Below are positions 1 to 6,854 of a DNA stretch of 9,624 bases, piece by piece. The notes beneath the pieces are model-generated. The model saw only the letters and a list, made by a program, of their open reading frames with translations. It was not told the origin of the DNA and searched no databases. The DNA is from an uncultured Pseudomonadota bacterium (GTDB lineage Bacteria; Pseudomonadota; Gammaproteobacteria; Methylococcales; Methylomonadaceae). Location: assembly GCA_903904275.1 (NCBI GenBank), contig CAIVBX010000363.1, positions 1 to 9,624 of the forward strand, written 5' to 3'. The stretch's first letter is position 1. Every line of letters starts with the position of its first letter. The translations under genes were made by a program, and so were the position numbers.

Positions 1-63
1 AGTTGGTAGAGCAGCTGATTTGTAATCAGCCGGTCGCGGGTTCGAGTCCCATCTCCAGCTCCA
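1..63 (+). tRNA. tRNA-Thr (anticodon UGU), 3' part
   Basis: The window begins at about tRNA position 14, so the 5' acceptor strand and first D-stem strand are missing. The remaining D-loop with GG, a perfect 5-bp anticodon stem (14-18 with 26-30), anticodon TGT at 21-23, the T-loop TTCGAGT at 41-47, a discriminator T at 60 and an encoded CCA at 61-63 are all visible. TGT reads threonine ACA (and other ACN) codons. In the T stem, base 37 (C) faces base 51 (A), which is a mismatch, and 36-52 is a G-T wobble. The other three T-stem pairs are G-C. Confidence 0.93.
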
Positions 64-69
64 AATAAA

Positions 70-100
70 AAAAGGCTTAGATAAAATCTAAGCCTTTTTT
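70..100. terminator. Bidirectional rho-independent terminator (tRNA-Thr / folK)
   Basis: A perfect stem pairs 73-82 with 86-95 around an AAA loop, with a run of T on the right (95-100) and a run of A on the left (67-73). It can therefore stop transcription from tRNA-Thr on the plus strand and from folB-folK on the minus strand. A second tiny inverted repeat (105-109 with 113-117) lies on the folK side and is probably incidental. Confidence 0.88.
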
Positions 101-123
101 ATTGCCTAATACTTAGGAAAATC

Positions 124-576
124 TCAGAATCTAGTCAATGCTAAGATCTCACTATACGTTTTTTTTAAAATAGGATGAATTAAATTTGGCGCAACATCTA
201 CAAGCGGTTGTAAAACAAAATGGTATTTTTCAATATCAACTCGTGGAATTTGTAATACACCATCATCAATAATTGCATTATCAAACAACAACAAATCTAA
301 ATCTAATGTACGCGATGATAATTTCTGACTATTCGCCAAACGTCCATGTTTAAATTCCAATTCACGCAATTTTTCAAAAATTGCGTATGCTGACAAATTA
401 CTTTCAAAGCCTACAACTAAATTAAAAAAATTATCACCTTCAAAACCAATCGACACCGTTTCGTAAATTGGTGAAATCGTTAATTCTCCAAACGTTTCAC
501 GCAATGATTTTAAACCTGCTTCGATGTTTTTTTCTTTATCGATATTGCTACCAACACTGACATAACACGTTGTCAT
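124..576 (-). CDS. folK: 2-amino-4-hydroxy-6-hydroxymethyldihydropteridine pyrophosphokinase (HPPK)
   Basis: This 150-residue cytosolic enzyme transfers pyrophosphate from ATP to 6-hydroxymethyl-dihydropterin, the step before dihydropteroate synthase in folate synthesis. Seen in the sequence: the N-terminal GSN at 9-11, the loop Arg in HGR at about 79, and the HPPK signature SRTLDLDLLLF at 88-98 with the Mg-binding pair Asp92/Asp94. The C-terminal FVLQPL motif (120-125) is present. However, the residues aligned with E. coli His115 and Arg121, which contact ATP, appear here as Arg112 and Tyr118. The ATG follows the folB stop codon with no intervening base (TAA then ATG), with GGAA upstream inside folB as a possible ribosome site. 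It is the second gene of a folB-folK pair, which supports the assignment despite the substitutions. Length is close to the usual ~160. Confidence 0.92.
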   Translation of the reverse strand: MTTCYVSVGSNIDKEKNIEAGLKSLRETFGELTISPIYETVSIGFEGDNFFNLVVGFESNLSAYAIFEKLRELEFKHGRLANSQKLSSRTLDLDLLLFDNAIIDDGVLQIPRVDIEKYHFVLQPLVDVAPNLIHPILKKTYSEILALTRF

Positions 577-933
577 TTATCTGATTCCACGTTCCATAAT
601 TACGCCGACGTTAATATCCGCGCCAACCGCCCCTTTTTTATTTACAGTTAATTTTACCCACGAAACACCAAATTCGACTTGAATCAAATAAATTATTTCA
701 ACTGCTAATTTTTCGATTAAAAAAAATTCACTTTGCCCCACAAATTCTACTAATCGATCAAAAACCGCTTTGTAATTTAACGCATCCGAAATTTCGTCTG
801 ATTTCGCTGCTGGTTGGCAATCAAAAGCCATTTCTAAATCAAAAATCAAAGTTTGTTTAGCTTCACGTTCCCAATCGAAAATTCCGATTAACGTGTCAAT
901 GTGTACGTCGCGTAAAAAAATGATGTCTGTCAT
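577..933 (-). CDS. folB: Dihydroneopterin aldolase
   Basis: This 118-residue protein converts 7,8-dihydroneopterin to 6-hydroxymethyl-dihydropterin and glycolaldehyde, and may also epimerise the substrate. It aligns along its whole length with the E. coli FolB as I know it: the IGIFDWE stretch ending at Glu22, Tyr54 in ALNYK, Glu74 in LIEKLA, the catalytic Lys99 in VNKKGAV, and the C-terminal VGVIMERG. The ATG at 933 is chosen because the FolB fold starts immediately after it. An in-frame ATG at 990 would add 19 non-homologous residues and run through an inverted repeat. It makes the substrate of FolK, whose start codon directly follows the folB stop, so the two are almost certainly cotranscribed and translationally coupled. 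A weak GGAA lies some 12 bases upstream of the start. Confidence 0.94.
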   Translation of the reverse strand: MTDIIFLRDVHIDTLIGIFDWEREAKQTLIFDLEMAFDCQPAAKSDEISDALNYKAVFDRLVEFVGQSEFFLIEKLAVEIIYLIQVEFGVSWVKLTVNKKGAVGADINVGVIMERGIR

Positions 934-975
934 GTTTGTTAATTTTCCGATTATGATATGGCGTTTAAAAAGAGC

Positions 976-1005
976 GTAAGAATGCCGCAAAGTCGGTATT
1001 CTTAC
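976..1005. repeat. Inverted repeat in the folB-plsY divergent region
   Basis: Arms at 976-987 and 994-1005 are 12 bases each with a 6-base spacer. They are complementary at 11 of 12 positions, and the remaining one is a G-T pair. It sits between the divergent folB and plsY starts. There is no T run beside it, so it is not a standard terminator. It could be a regulator-binding palindrome or a hairpin in a 5' untranslated region. This assignment is inference from position only. Confidence 0.6.
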
Positions 1006-1025
1006 AAGTTTTCACCTATTTTGTT

Positions 1026-1029
1026 GAGG
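1026..1029 (+). promoter_or_regulatory. Ribosome binding site of plsY
   Basis: GAGG five bases before the ATG at 1035 is a good match to the anti-Shine-Dalgarno sequence and fixes the plsY start. Confidence 0.75.
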
Positions 1030-1034
1030 TCAAA

Positions 1035-1607
1035 ATGATTTTAAGTATTCTTGTTTTATTCGCCTATTTATTGGGTTCAATTTCAAGTGCGATTGTCGTT
1101 TGTAAGTTAATGGGCTTGCCAGACCCGCGCGATGAAGGTTCAGGCAATCCAGGTGCAACAAATGTCATGCGAATCGGTGGCAAAAAAGCGGCTGGAATTA
1201 CATTTTTTGGTGATTTTTTAAAAGGTTTAATTCCTGTTTTAATTGCTAAATTTATCGGCGCTCCACCTGTTTTCTGGGGTATTGTTGGCATTGCCGCATT
1301 TCTTGGGCATTTGTACCCTATTTTTTTTGGCTTTAAAGGCGGCAAAGGTGTTGCAACATCGGCAGGTGTCTTATTCGGTTTTGATTTATTTGTCGGTGGT
1401 GCATTTGGATTAACATGGTTTGCTATTTACAAACTAGGCAAAATTTCATCACTTGCTGCGTTAATCACGTCAACACTTTCGCCAATTTATGCGTGGTTTT
1501 TAACTGATGACCTAATGTTGACATTTTTCACTGCCATAATGACAGGACTTTTACTTTACCGACATGAAAACAATATCCGTCGTTTATTGGCAAAAGAAGA
1601 ACGTTAA
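1035..1607 (+). CDS. plsY: Acyl-phosphate:glycerol-3-phosphate acyltransferase PlsY
   Basis: This 190-residue inner-membrane enzyme transfers the acyl chain from acyl-phosphate (made by PlsX) to the sn-1 position of glycerol 3-phosphate, opening phospholipid synthesis. The three conserved cytoplasmic motifs of the family are visible: GSGNPGATNVMR at 36-46, GGKGVAT at 102-108 and RHENNIRR at 176-183. Hydrophobic segments at about 2-23, 58-76, 80-98, 112-132 and 140-174 fit the usual five-helix membrane protein. The length is typical. It lies back to back with folB, a neighbourhood (plsY with folB/folK) known in many gammaproteobacteria. The gene phoR follows 18 bases after its stop and could be cotranscribed. 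Confidence 0.96.
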   Translation: MILSILVLFAYLLGSISSAIVVCKLMGLPDPRDEGSGNPGATNVMRIGGKKAAGITFFGDFLKGLIPVLIAKFIGAPPVFWGIVGIAAFLGHLYPIFFGFKGGKGVATSAGVLFGFDLFVGGAFGLTWFAIYKLGKISSLAALITSTLSPIYAWFLTDDLMLTFFTAIMTGLLLYRHENNIRRLLAKEER

Positions 1608-1625
1608 TTTTATGGAATAAAAAAG

Positions 1626-2903
1626 ATGGTGATTTGGCAACGCGAAATTTTGACATTTTTAGGACTATTTTTAGTTGTCTGTGTTGTCGGATTTTTCACA
1701 AAATTATTTGTGCCGTTATTTGTTATCTTGACGTTGTTTATATTGTTTCGACATTTATATCAAATCCACCGTTTTGAAAAATGGCTCAGAACAGGCGGAC
1801 GTAGTAATTACCCCAAAACAACGGGCGTTTGGGAAGAACTTTACTACCATGTTTATCGCATTAAAAAAAATAACAAACGCCGTAAAAGACAACTCAGTAA
1901 AATGGTTGATCAATTTAGACAATCGACTGAAGCTTTGCCTGATGCGGCTGTCGTTTTAAATGCCAGCGATGGAATTGAATGGGCAAATAAAGCGGCGCGG
2001 GATGTTTTGGGTTTAAAACGTTCTGATAAAGGACAACGTATTCCAAACTTAATTCGTTTTCCTGAATTCATTCAGTATTTAAAATCAAAACAATATGATG
2101 AGCCTGTGATTGTTCCATCACCTGTTAATAACACTATTACATTAGCAGTACGGATTATCAATTATGGTGTCGGTTTGCGATTGCTTTTAGCGCAAGATGT
2201 CACGCAATTAAAACAAATGGAACGAATGCGAAAAGATTTTGTGGCTAATGTGTCACATGAATTACGCACACCATTAACCGTAATTAAGGGCTATATTGAA
2301 ACGTTGCAAGATGTTGATGAGGGTGATTCTCCATTGTTGACAAATTCGCTACAAAATATCCAAGGACAAGCGGAGCGAATGCAGTATTTAATCGATGATT
2401 TGTTGTTGCTCGCACATTTAGAAACGAAAGGCAAAAAACATGAAATTATCAATACTCCCAATTTATTACAAAAAATTTGTGCTGAAAATGAAGCTGCATT
2501 AGAAGTAGGACGTATTGAATTGGTGTTAGATTCTGATGCTCATTTGTTGGGTGATGAAAATGAATTACGAAGTGCATTTACTAATTTGTTAGGCAATGCG
2601 TTGAAATACTCCCCTGAAGAAACAACCGTTAAAATTCGTTGGTATCAAACAGAAAATGCGTTGTTACTTGACGTAATAGATGAAGGTGAAGGTATTTCTA
2701 AAACTGACATTTCTCGTGTAACAGAACGTTTTTATCGCGTCGAAACAAAACGCACCAAAAAAATAAACGGGACAGGATTAGGATTAGCAATTGTGAAACA
2801 CGTTTTAATGCGGCATGATGCTCAACTGATTATTCGTAGTGAACTAGGGAAAGGTAGTTGTTTTCAATGTACTTTTCCAATAAAAAGATTAAGTCGCGGA
2901 TAA
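1626..2903 (+). CDS. phoR: Phosphate regulon sensor histidine kinase PhoR
   Basis: This 425-residue inner-membrane kinase should autophosphorylate and pass phosphate to a PhoB-type response regulator. Two closely spaced membrane segments at about 8-24 and 27-43 are followed by a basic linker, a PAS-like domain at about 100-190 (PDAAVVLN start), a HisKA domain with phospho-acceptor His211 in SHELRTP, and a HATPase domain with the N box Asn320/Asn324, the DEGEG loop at 352-356 and GTGLGLAIV at 382-390. The near absence of a periplasmic domain, the membrane-PAS-HisKA order and the length (E. coli PhoR is 431) favour PhoR over other kinases. GGAA about 8 bases upstream supports the ATG. Unlike the common phoB-phoR pair there is no response-regulator gene beside it: plsY precedes and a DUF502 gene follows. 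The specificity for phosphate signalling is family inference, and another PAS-type kinase remains possible. Confidence 0.85.
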   Translation: MVIWQREILTFLGLFLVVCVVGFFTKLFVPLFVILTLFILFRHLYQIHRFEKWLRTGGRSNYPKTTGVWEELYYHVYRIKKNNKRRKRQLSKMVDQFRQSTEALPDAAVVLNASDGIEWANKAARDVLGLKRSDKGQRIPNLIRFPEFIQYLKSKQYDEPVIVPSPVNNTITLAVRIINYGVGLRLLLAQDVTQLKQMERMRKDFVANVSHELRTPLTVIKGYIETLQDVDEGDSPLLTNSLQNIQGQAERMQYLIDDLLLLAHLETKGKKHEIINTPNLLQKICAENEAALEVGRIELVLDSDAHLLGDENELRSAFTNLLGNALKYSPEETTVKIRWYQTENALLLDVIDEGEGISKTDISRVTERFYRVETKRTKKINGTGLGLAIVKHVLMRHDAQLIIRSELGKGSCFQCTFPIKRLSRG

Positions 2904-2927
2904 TTTTGTTTATTGCACGTCATTTTT

Positions 2928-2935
2928 AGGAAGGA
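2928..2935 (+). promoter_or_regulatory. Strong ribosome binding site for the DUF502 gene
   Basis: AGGAAGGA seven bases before the ATG at 2943 is the best Shine-Dalgarno match in the window. It decides the start at 2943 against an in-frame TTG at 2913. Confidence 0.75.
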
Positions 2936-2942
2936 TAGCGTC

Positions 2943-3533
2943 ATGAAAGAAAAAATTAAATGTCTTTTGAACTACTTTTTAATTGGAATTTTTGCAGTCA
3001 TTCCGATTGTTATTGTGATTCAAATTTTGTTTTTTGTACGAGATTTACTCGCCGATATGGTTCGTTTTGTGTATGGTTACGCAGACAGCACAATTTACAC
3101 GATTATATTTCTTGCATTAAGTTTTGTTGTTTTAGTGTCGATTGGGCACAAATTAGCGGTTGAAGGTCGAGTTTGGTTCTTAGCGTTAATTGATTGGGTT
3201 ATTGAAAAAATTCCGTTTTTAAATACGATTTACCGCGTATTGAAAAAAGTGATCAACATGTTTTCATCTCAAAATCAAACTGTTGCAAAAGAAGTGGTTT
3301 ATGTGGAATACCCCAAAGATGACATTTGGGTACCTGCGTATGTTACAAATCGTTTTGAAAATAAATACGTTTTGTTTATTCCAACGTCCCCGAATCCAAC
3401 ATCGGGTTTTACGGTCATTGTGGATAAGAAAAAAGTATTGAAATCTCAAATGAATATCGAAGAAGCGAGTAGTTTTATTGTCAGTATTGGTGTGGATTAC
3501 AACAAAATTTCTGAATTAGAAAAATTGCCTTAA
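2943..3533 (+). CDS. DUF502 family membrane protein
   Basis: This 196-residue inner-membrane protein belongs to the DUF502 family, which is related to plant LCV/COV1 membrane proteins and has no established bacterial function. Two membrane helices are visible at about 8-32 and 48-68, followed by a soluble domain. Family landmarks are IPFLNTIYR at 90-98, a YPKDDIW...YVT stretch at about 123-134 and FIPTSPNPTSGF at 145-156. The start follows a strong AGGAAGGA site. It lies 39 bases after phoR on the same strand and ends at a terminator, so it probably closes the plsY-phoR transcript. Whether it works with PhoR is unknown. The family call is confident, the role is not. Confidence 0.88.
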   Translation: MKEKIKCLLNYFLIGIFAVIPIVIVIQILFFVRDLLADMVRFVYGYADSTIYTIIFLALSFVVLVSIGHKLAVEGRVWFLALIDWVIEKIPFLNTIYRVLKKVINMFSSQNQTVAKEVVYVEYPKDDIWVPAYVTNRFENKYVLFIPTSPNPTSGFTVIVDKKKVLKSQMNIEEASSFIVSIGVDYNKISELEKLP

Positions 3534-3544
3534 ATGATTTTCAT

Positions 3545-3576
3545 AAAAAAACCCCGTTAAATAACGGGGCTTTTTT
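3545..3576. terminator. Bidirectional rho-independent terminator (DUF502 gene / copA)
   Basis: A 7-bp GC-rich stem pairs 3552-3558 with 3563-3569 around a 4-base loop. It is followed by C and six T on the right and preceded by a run of seven A on the left. It sits between convergent genes and can serve both strands. Confidence 0.92.
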
Positions 3577-3600
3577 ACGTCAAATTGAATTTAAAAATGC

Positions 3601-5829
3601 TTAAAACTTCATCCAGCGTAAGCGATTTGCGTTTGAAACCACCGTCACAGATGACATTGCCATTGCTAAACCAGCAATCATTGGATTTAACAACATACCA
3701 AAAATTGGATAAAACAAACCTGCTGCTAGAGGAATACTGATGGTGTTGTAAAAAAACGCACCAACCAAGTTTTGCTTAATGTTTGTGAGTGTTGCGATTG
3801 AAAGTTTCATTGCTTCAGGAACTTTCAACAATGAACCTTGTAAAATTACGATGTCTGCACTTTCAATCGCAACATCTGTTCCGCCACCAATTGCCATACC
3901 AACGTCTGCTTGCGCTAATGCGGGGGCATCGTTAATTCCATCCCCAACCATTCCAACGCAATACCCCATACGTTGCAAATCTTTTACAATAGCCGCTTTA
4001 TATTCAGGTAAAACTTGCGCTTTTACTTCGGAAATTCCCGCCTGTTTTGCAATGGCGTTTGCAGTAATATCATTGTCACCTGTAACCATAATCACGCGCA
4101 CACCTATTTCGCGTAACAATTGAACAGCTTGTTTTGAATCGTTTTTAATTGGATCAGAAACAGACACAATACCTACAATTTCTCCGTTTGCCGCTAATAA
4201 CATGGGCGTTTGACCAAGTTCTGCTAACTCTGTTAATTTTGACAAAAAATCAGCTACTGAAATTTGATTTTCAAGCATCAATGTTTTATTTCCAAACAAA
4301 ACGGTGTGTTCTTTAAATTCTCCAATTACGCCGCGTCCTGCAATCGCTTCAAATTTTTTAATACGGTGTAATTTCAAATCTTGTGCTTTTGCTGCCGCTA
4401 AAATGCTACTTGCCAACGGATGTTCAGAACCTGATTCCAAACTTGCAGCAAGTTGTAAAACCGTTGTTTCATTGAATTCACCAAACGCTACAACCTTTGT
4501 AACGGTTGGTTTGCCTTCTGTTACTGTTCCTGTTTTATCCAGAATGATGCAATTTAATTTCCCCGCTGTTTGTAAGGCTTCGCCTTTACGGATCAAAATT
4601 CCAGATTGTGCTGCCCGTCCAACTGCGACCATTACAGAAATCGGCGTTGCCAAGCCTAACGCACACGGACACGCAATCACTAAAACCGTCATGGATGTTA
4701 CAAACGCATAACCTAATGCGCCATCACCTCCAAAAATGAGCCACATTAAAAATGTCACGACTGAAATTGACACAACTGTCGGCACAAAAACACTCGCAAT
4801 TTGGTCGGCTAAACGGGCAATTTTTGGTTTGCTATTTTGGGCTTGTCGAACACTTTTAATAATTTGCGCTAACGCGGTATCACGTCCAATGCGCGTTGCA
4901 GAAAATAAAAAACTGCCTGTTTGATTCATTGTGCCGCTAGCGACATTTGCCCCGATTGTTTTTTCAACAGGCATGGATTCACCCGTCAACATTGATTCAT
5001 CAACGCTTGAATGTCCTTCAGTTAAAACACCATCAACAGGGATTTTTTCACCAGGTCGAACACGCAACGTTTCACCTAAACCCACTTCTTCAATCGGCAC
5101 GTCGATTTCTTCGCCATTTCGGACAACACGCGCCGTGCGAGGTTGCAAACCGAGTAATGCTCGAATCGCGCCAGACGTTTGTCCACGCGCTCTAGTTTCA
5201 AGTGCATTTCCCAAATTGATAAACGCTAAAATCACCACCGCCGCTTCAAAATAAGCGTGTTGAGAAAGTGCAGGAAATGAATCGTAATAATCAATCATGA
5301 TGGTTGAATATAACCACGCAGAACCCGTTCCGAGCGCGATGAGCGTGTCCATGTTGTATTGACGCAAACGCAAAGATTGATATGCGCCCGTGTAAAAATG
5401 CCCCCCGCAATACGCCATAATGCCAAGCGAAAGAGCAGAAACAACAGTCCAAAACCATTGACTATGCGGCATTCCCATCATTGGCATTAAACCCAATTGT
5501 TCAAGCAACATTAAAAATGCGCCAAAACCGCCCGCGATTTTTGCTTTTTTCATTAACGATTCATAGCGTGCTAATTCTTGCGCTTCTTGTTCGGCGGGAT
5601 CTTCAAAACCCTCCATCACAGCCGCATCAAACCCCGCTGCTTTGACGGATTTTTTTAACATTTCAATATCAGGATTACCTTTGACAAATGCAGAATGATC
5701 AGCAAAATTAACACTAACCGATTCAACGCCCGTAACAGACGTTAATGCCCCTTCAACAGAAGCGATGCAACCTGCACAACGCATTCCTAAAATGGATAAT
5801 CGTAATTCTGGAGAATTTGAATCGGTCAT
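3601..5829 (-). CDS. copA: Copper-exporting P1B-type ATPase CopA
   Basis: This 742-residue inner-membrane pump uses ATP to move Cu(I) out of the cytosol. In order: one N-terminal HMA metal-binding domain with GMRCAGC (Cys18, Cys21); membrane helices from about residue 95; NMDTL at 159-163; the actuator TGES at 282-285; the transport-site CPC at 387-389; phosphorylated Asp431 in DKTGT; SEHP at 468-471; GDGIND at 629-634; and in the last two helices Tyr694-Asn695 and the MSS triplet at 725-727. CPC together with the YN and MxxSS-type residues marks the Cu(I) subgroup rather than zinc/cadmium pumps. It has one HMA domain where some homologues have two, but copZ just upstream encodes a separate one. 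Five bases separate the copZ stop from the ATG, with GAG of the last copZ codons as ribosome site, so the pair is an operon. No CueR-like gene or operator is visible. Confidence 0.95.
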   Translation of the reverse strand: MTDSNSPELRLSILGMRCAGCIASVEGALTSVTGVESVSVNFADHSAFVKGNPDIEMLKKSVKAAGFDAAVMEGFEDPAEQEAQELARYESLMKKAKIAGGFGAFLMLLEQLGLMPMMGMPHSQWFWTVVSALSLGIMAYCGGHFYTGAYQSLRLRQYNMDTLIALGTGSAWLYSTIMIDYYDSFPALSQHAYFEAAVVILAFINLGNALETRARGQTSGAIRALLGLQPRTARVVRNGEEIDVPIEEVGLGETLRVRPGEKIPVDGVLTEGHSSVDESMLTGESMPVEKTIGANVASGTMNQTGSFLFSATRIGRDTALAQIIKSVRQAQNSKPKIARLADQIASVFVPTVVSISVVTFLMWLIFGGDGALGYAFVTSMTVLVIACPCALGLATPISVMVAVGRAAQSGILIRKGEALQTAGKLNCIILDKTGTVTEGKPTVTKVVAFGEFNETTVLQLAASLESGSEHPLASSILAAAKAQDLKLHRIKKFEAIAGRGVIGEFKEHTVLFGNKTLMLENQISVADFLSKLTELAELGQTPMLLAANGEIVGIVSVSDPIKNDSKQAVQLLREIGVRVIMVTGDNDITANAIAKQAGISEVKAQVLPEYKAAIVKDLQRMGYCVGMVGDGINDAPALAQADVGMAIGGGTDVAIESADIVILQGSLLKVPEAMKLSIATLTNIKQNLVGAFFYNTISIPLAAGLFYPIFGMLLNPMIAGLAMAMSSVTVVSNANRLRWMKF

Positions 5830-5834
5830 ACAAT

Positions 5835-6044
5835 TTACTCTACGCCAAAACCAGCAGCGATAATCACATCTTCTAAATCGTCGATTTCAATTTTTTCAGG
5901 TTCAAATTCAATGCTAACGTGATTTTCTTTGCAATTTGCAGACGCGCTAATTACGCCGTCTAATGCGGTTAATTTTCCAACAACATTACTTTCGCAACCA
6001 CCACATTTCATACCAGTGACAATTAAATTTACAATTTGTGCCAT
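5835..6044 (-). CDS. copZ: Small copper chaperone CopZ (HMA domain protein)
   Basis: This 69-residue protein is a single heavy-metal-associated (HMA, ferredoxin-like) domain. The Cu(I)-binding motif GMKCGGC is at 11-17 with Cys14 and Cys17, and the C-terminal AAGFGVE matches the last strand of the fold. It would bind Cu(I) in the cytosol and deliver it to CopA. AGGA lies six bases before the ATG. copA starts five bases after its stop. Its HMA domain is clearly different in sequence from the one on CopA, so it is not a recent duplication. A metallochaperone for another thiophilic metal is possible, but the CopA partner makes copper most likely. Confidence 0.9.
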   Translation of the reverse strand: MAQIVNLIVTGMKCGGCESNVVGKLTALDGVISASANCKENHVSIEFEPEKIEIDDLEDVIIAAGFGVE

Positions 6045-6088
6045 GATTTTTCCTAAAATTTAAGTTAAAAATAAAAATTTACAATTTA

Positions 6089-6094
6089 ATTATA
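6089..6094 (-). promoter_or_regulatory. Possible -10 box for copZ-copA
   Basis: A perfect TATAAT reads on the minus strand about 45 bases before the copZ ATG, in the 62-base gap after rppH. I see no convincing -35 at 17-19 bases and no CueR-type GGAAGGT dyad, so either the operon has its own weak or activator-dependent promoter or it is read through from rppH. Confidence 0.3.
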
Positions 6095-6106
6095 AAGTTA
6101 TAACGC

Positions 6107-6634
6107 TCACCACCATTCTCGTACATTAGCTAAATAGCCATCCGCCTTAATAGGCACAGCATCTAACGTTAAAAGCTCACCTAATTCGCTCATCGCTTTG
6201 TAATAGACGCGCCGTTTAAAATACACAACATCTTTTAACGGCTCCCAATAATCCACCCATCGCCACCCATCAAATTCGGGATTCACACAGTGATCAAAAC
6301 TCACATTTGAATCTTGCGTCACCAAACGCAACATAAACCAGATTTGTTTTTGTCCAATACATAATGGCAGTGAATTTTTACGAATATAGCGGTCGGGTAA
6401 TTGATAACGTAACCAATAGCGTGTGCGTCCTAAAATTTGAACATGGTGGCGTTGTAATCCAGTTTCTTCCCACAATTCTCGATACATCGCCGTTTCAGGA
6501 TCTTCATTTGGATTGATGCCGCCTTGCGGAAATTGCCATGAACTTACACCTACTCGTTTTGCCCAAAATACACGACCGTCATCATTACAAAGGATTATTC
6601 CAACATTAGGTCGGTATCCTTTTGAGTCTATCAT
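6107..6634 (-). CDS. rppH: RNA pyrophosphohydrolase RppH (NudH)
   Basis: This 175-residue cytosolic Nudix hydrolase removes pyrophosphate from the 5' triphosphate end of mRNA, which opens the transcript to RNase E decay. The N-terminal GYRPNVGIILCN and WQFPQGGI stretches are characteristic of RppH. The Nudix box runs from Gly38 to Leu60 with Glu44, Arg52-Glu53 and the metal ligands Glu56/Glu57. The later FDGWRWVDYW and VVYFKRRVYY segments also match RppH rather than generic Nudix proteins. E. coli RppH has 176 residues. AGG about 11 bases upstream is a modest ribosome site. copZ follows after 62 bases on the same strand, and no terminator is visible between them, so readthrough into the copper genes is possible. 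Confidence 0.95.
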   Translation of the reverse strand: MIDSKGYRPNVGIILCNDDGRVFWAKRVGVSSWQFPQGGINPNEDPETAMYRELWEETGLQRHHVQILGRTRYWLRYQLPDRYIRKNSLPLCIGQKQIWFMLRLVTQDSNVSFDHCVNPEFDGWRWVDYWEPLKDVVYFKRRVYYKAMSELGELLTLDAVPIKADGYLANVREWW

Positions 6635-6854
6635 GTTAAAAATAACCTGTTGTTTTCTCCCTGTGTGCGATGTTTAAAATGTAGATGATGCTTAGAAATA
6701 ACAACGCAAAACAAGTGTTTTATAATCGCAACATTGTTCCATAAAAGAATGACCGTTACTATAGGCGTAGCTTTCTTTTACTTATTTTTACGGCTTATCT
6801 AAATCATAATTTTTTTGTAAAACAATTAAAAACCAAAATAAACGAATAAAAAAC
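6635..6854. other. AT-rich intergenic region between rppH and tRNA-Leu
   Basis: No credible gene is seen on either strand. The stretch must hold the rppH promoter on the minus strand. It contains a plus-strand TATAAT at 6721-6726 (the TTATAA core is palindromic, so it could serve either strand) and an 8-bp inverted repeat at 6742-6749 and 6773-6780. Neither is strong enough to name a promoter or a small RNA. Confidence 0.5.

Noticed and set aside
926..933. CTGTCATG resembling half a Pho box, near folB and upstream of phoR
   Set aside because: Only one half-site is present with no second direct repeat at the right spacing, and it overlaps the folB start codon.
934..990. Upstream ATG that would lengthen FolB by 19 residues
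   Set aside because: The added residues do not match FolB, and the region contains part of the inverted repeat. The FolB family start coincides with ATG at 933.
988..996. CAAAGTCGG in the hairpin loop, loosely like the Pasteurellaceae uptake motif AAGTGCGGT
   Set aside because: A base is missing relative to the core motif and I see no other copies in the window.
1064..1345. Minus-strand frame of 93 codons inside plsY
   Set aside because: It is the antisense shadow of plsY, which carries all three family motifs.
2913..2942. TTG start lengthening the DUF502 protein
   Set aside because: The extension contains the AGGAAGGA ribosome site that serves ATG 2943.
3779..5254. Several plus-strand frames of 60-135 codons across copA
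   Set aside because: All are antisense shadows of the well-supported copA. Their peptides show no recognisable family.
5835..6044. copZ as a relic of a split second HMA domain of CopA
   Set aside because: It has its own ATG and AGGA site, is a complete domain and ends in a proper stop, matching free-standing CopZ chaperones.
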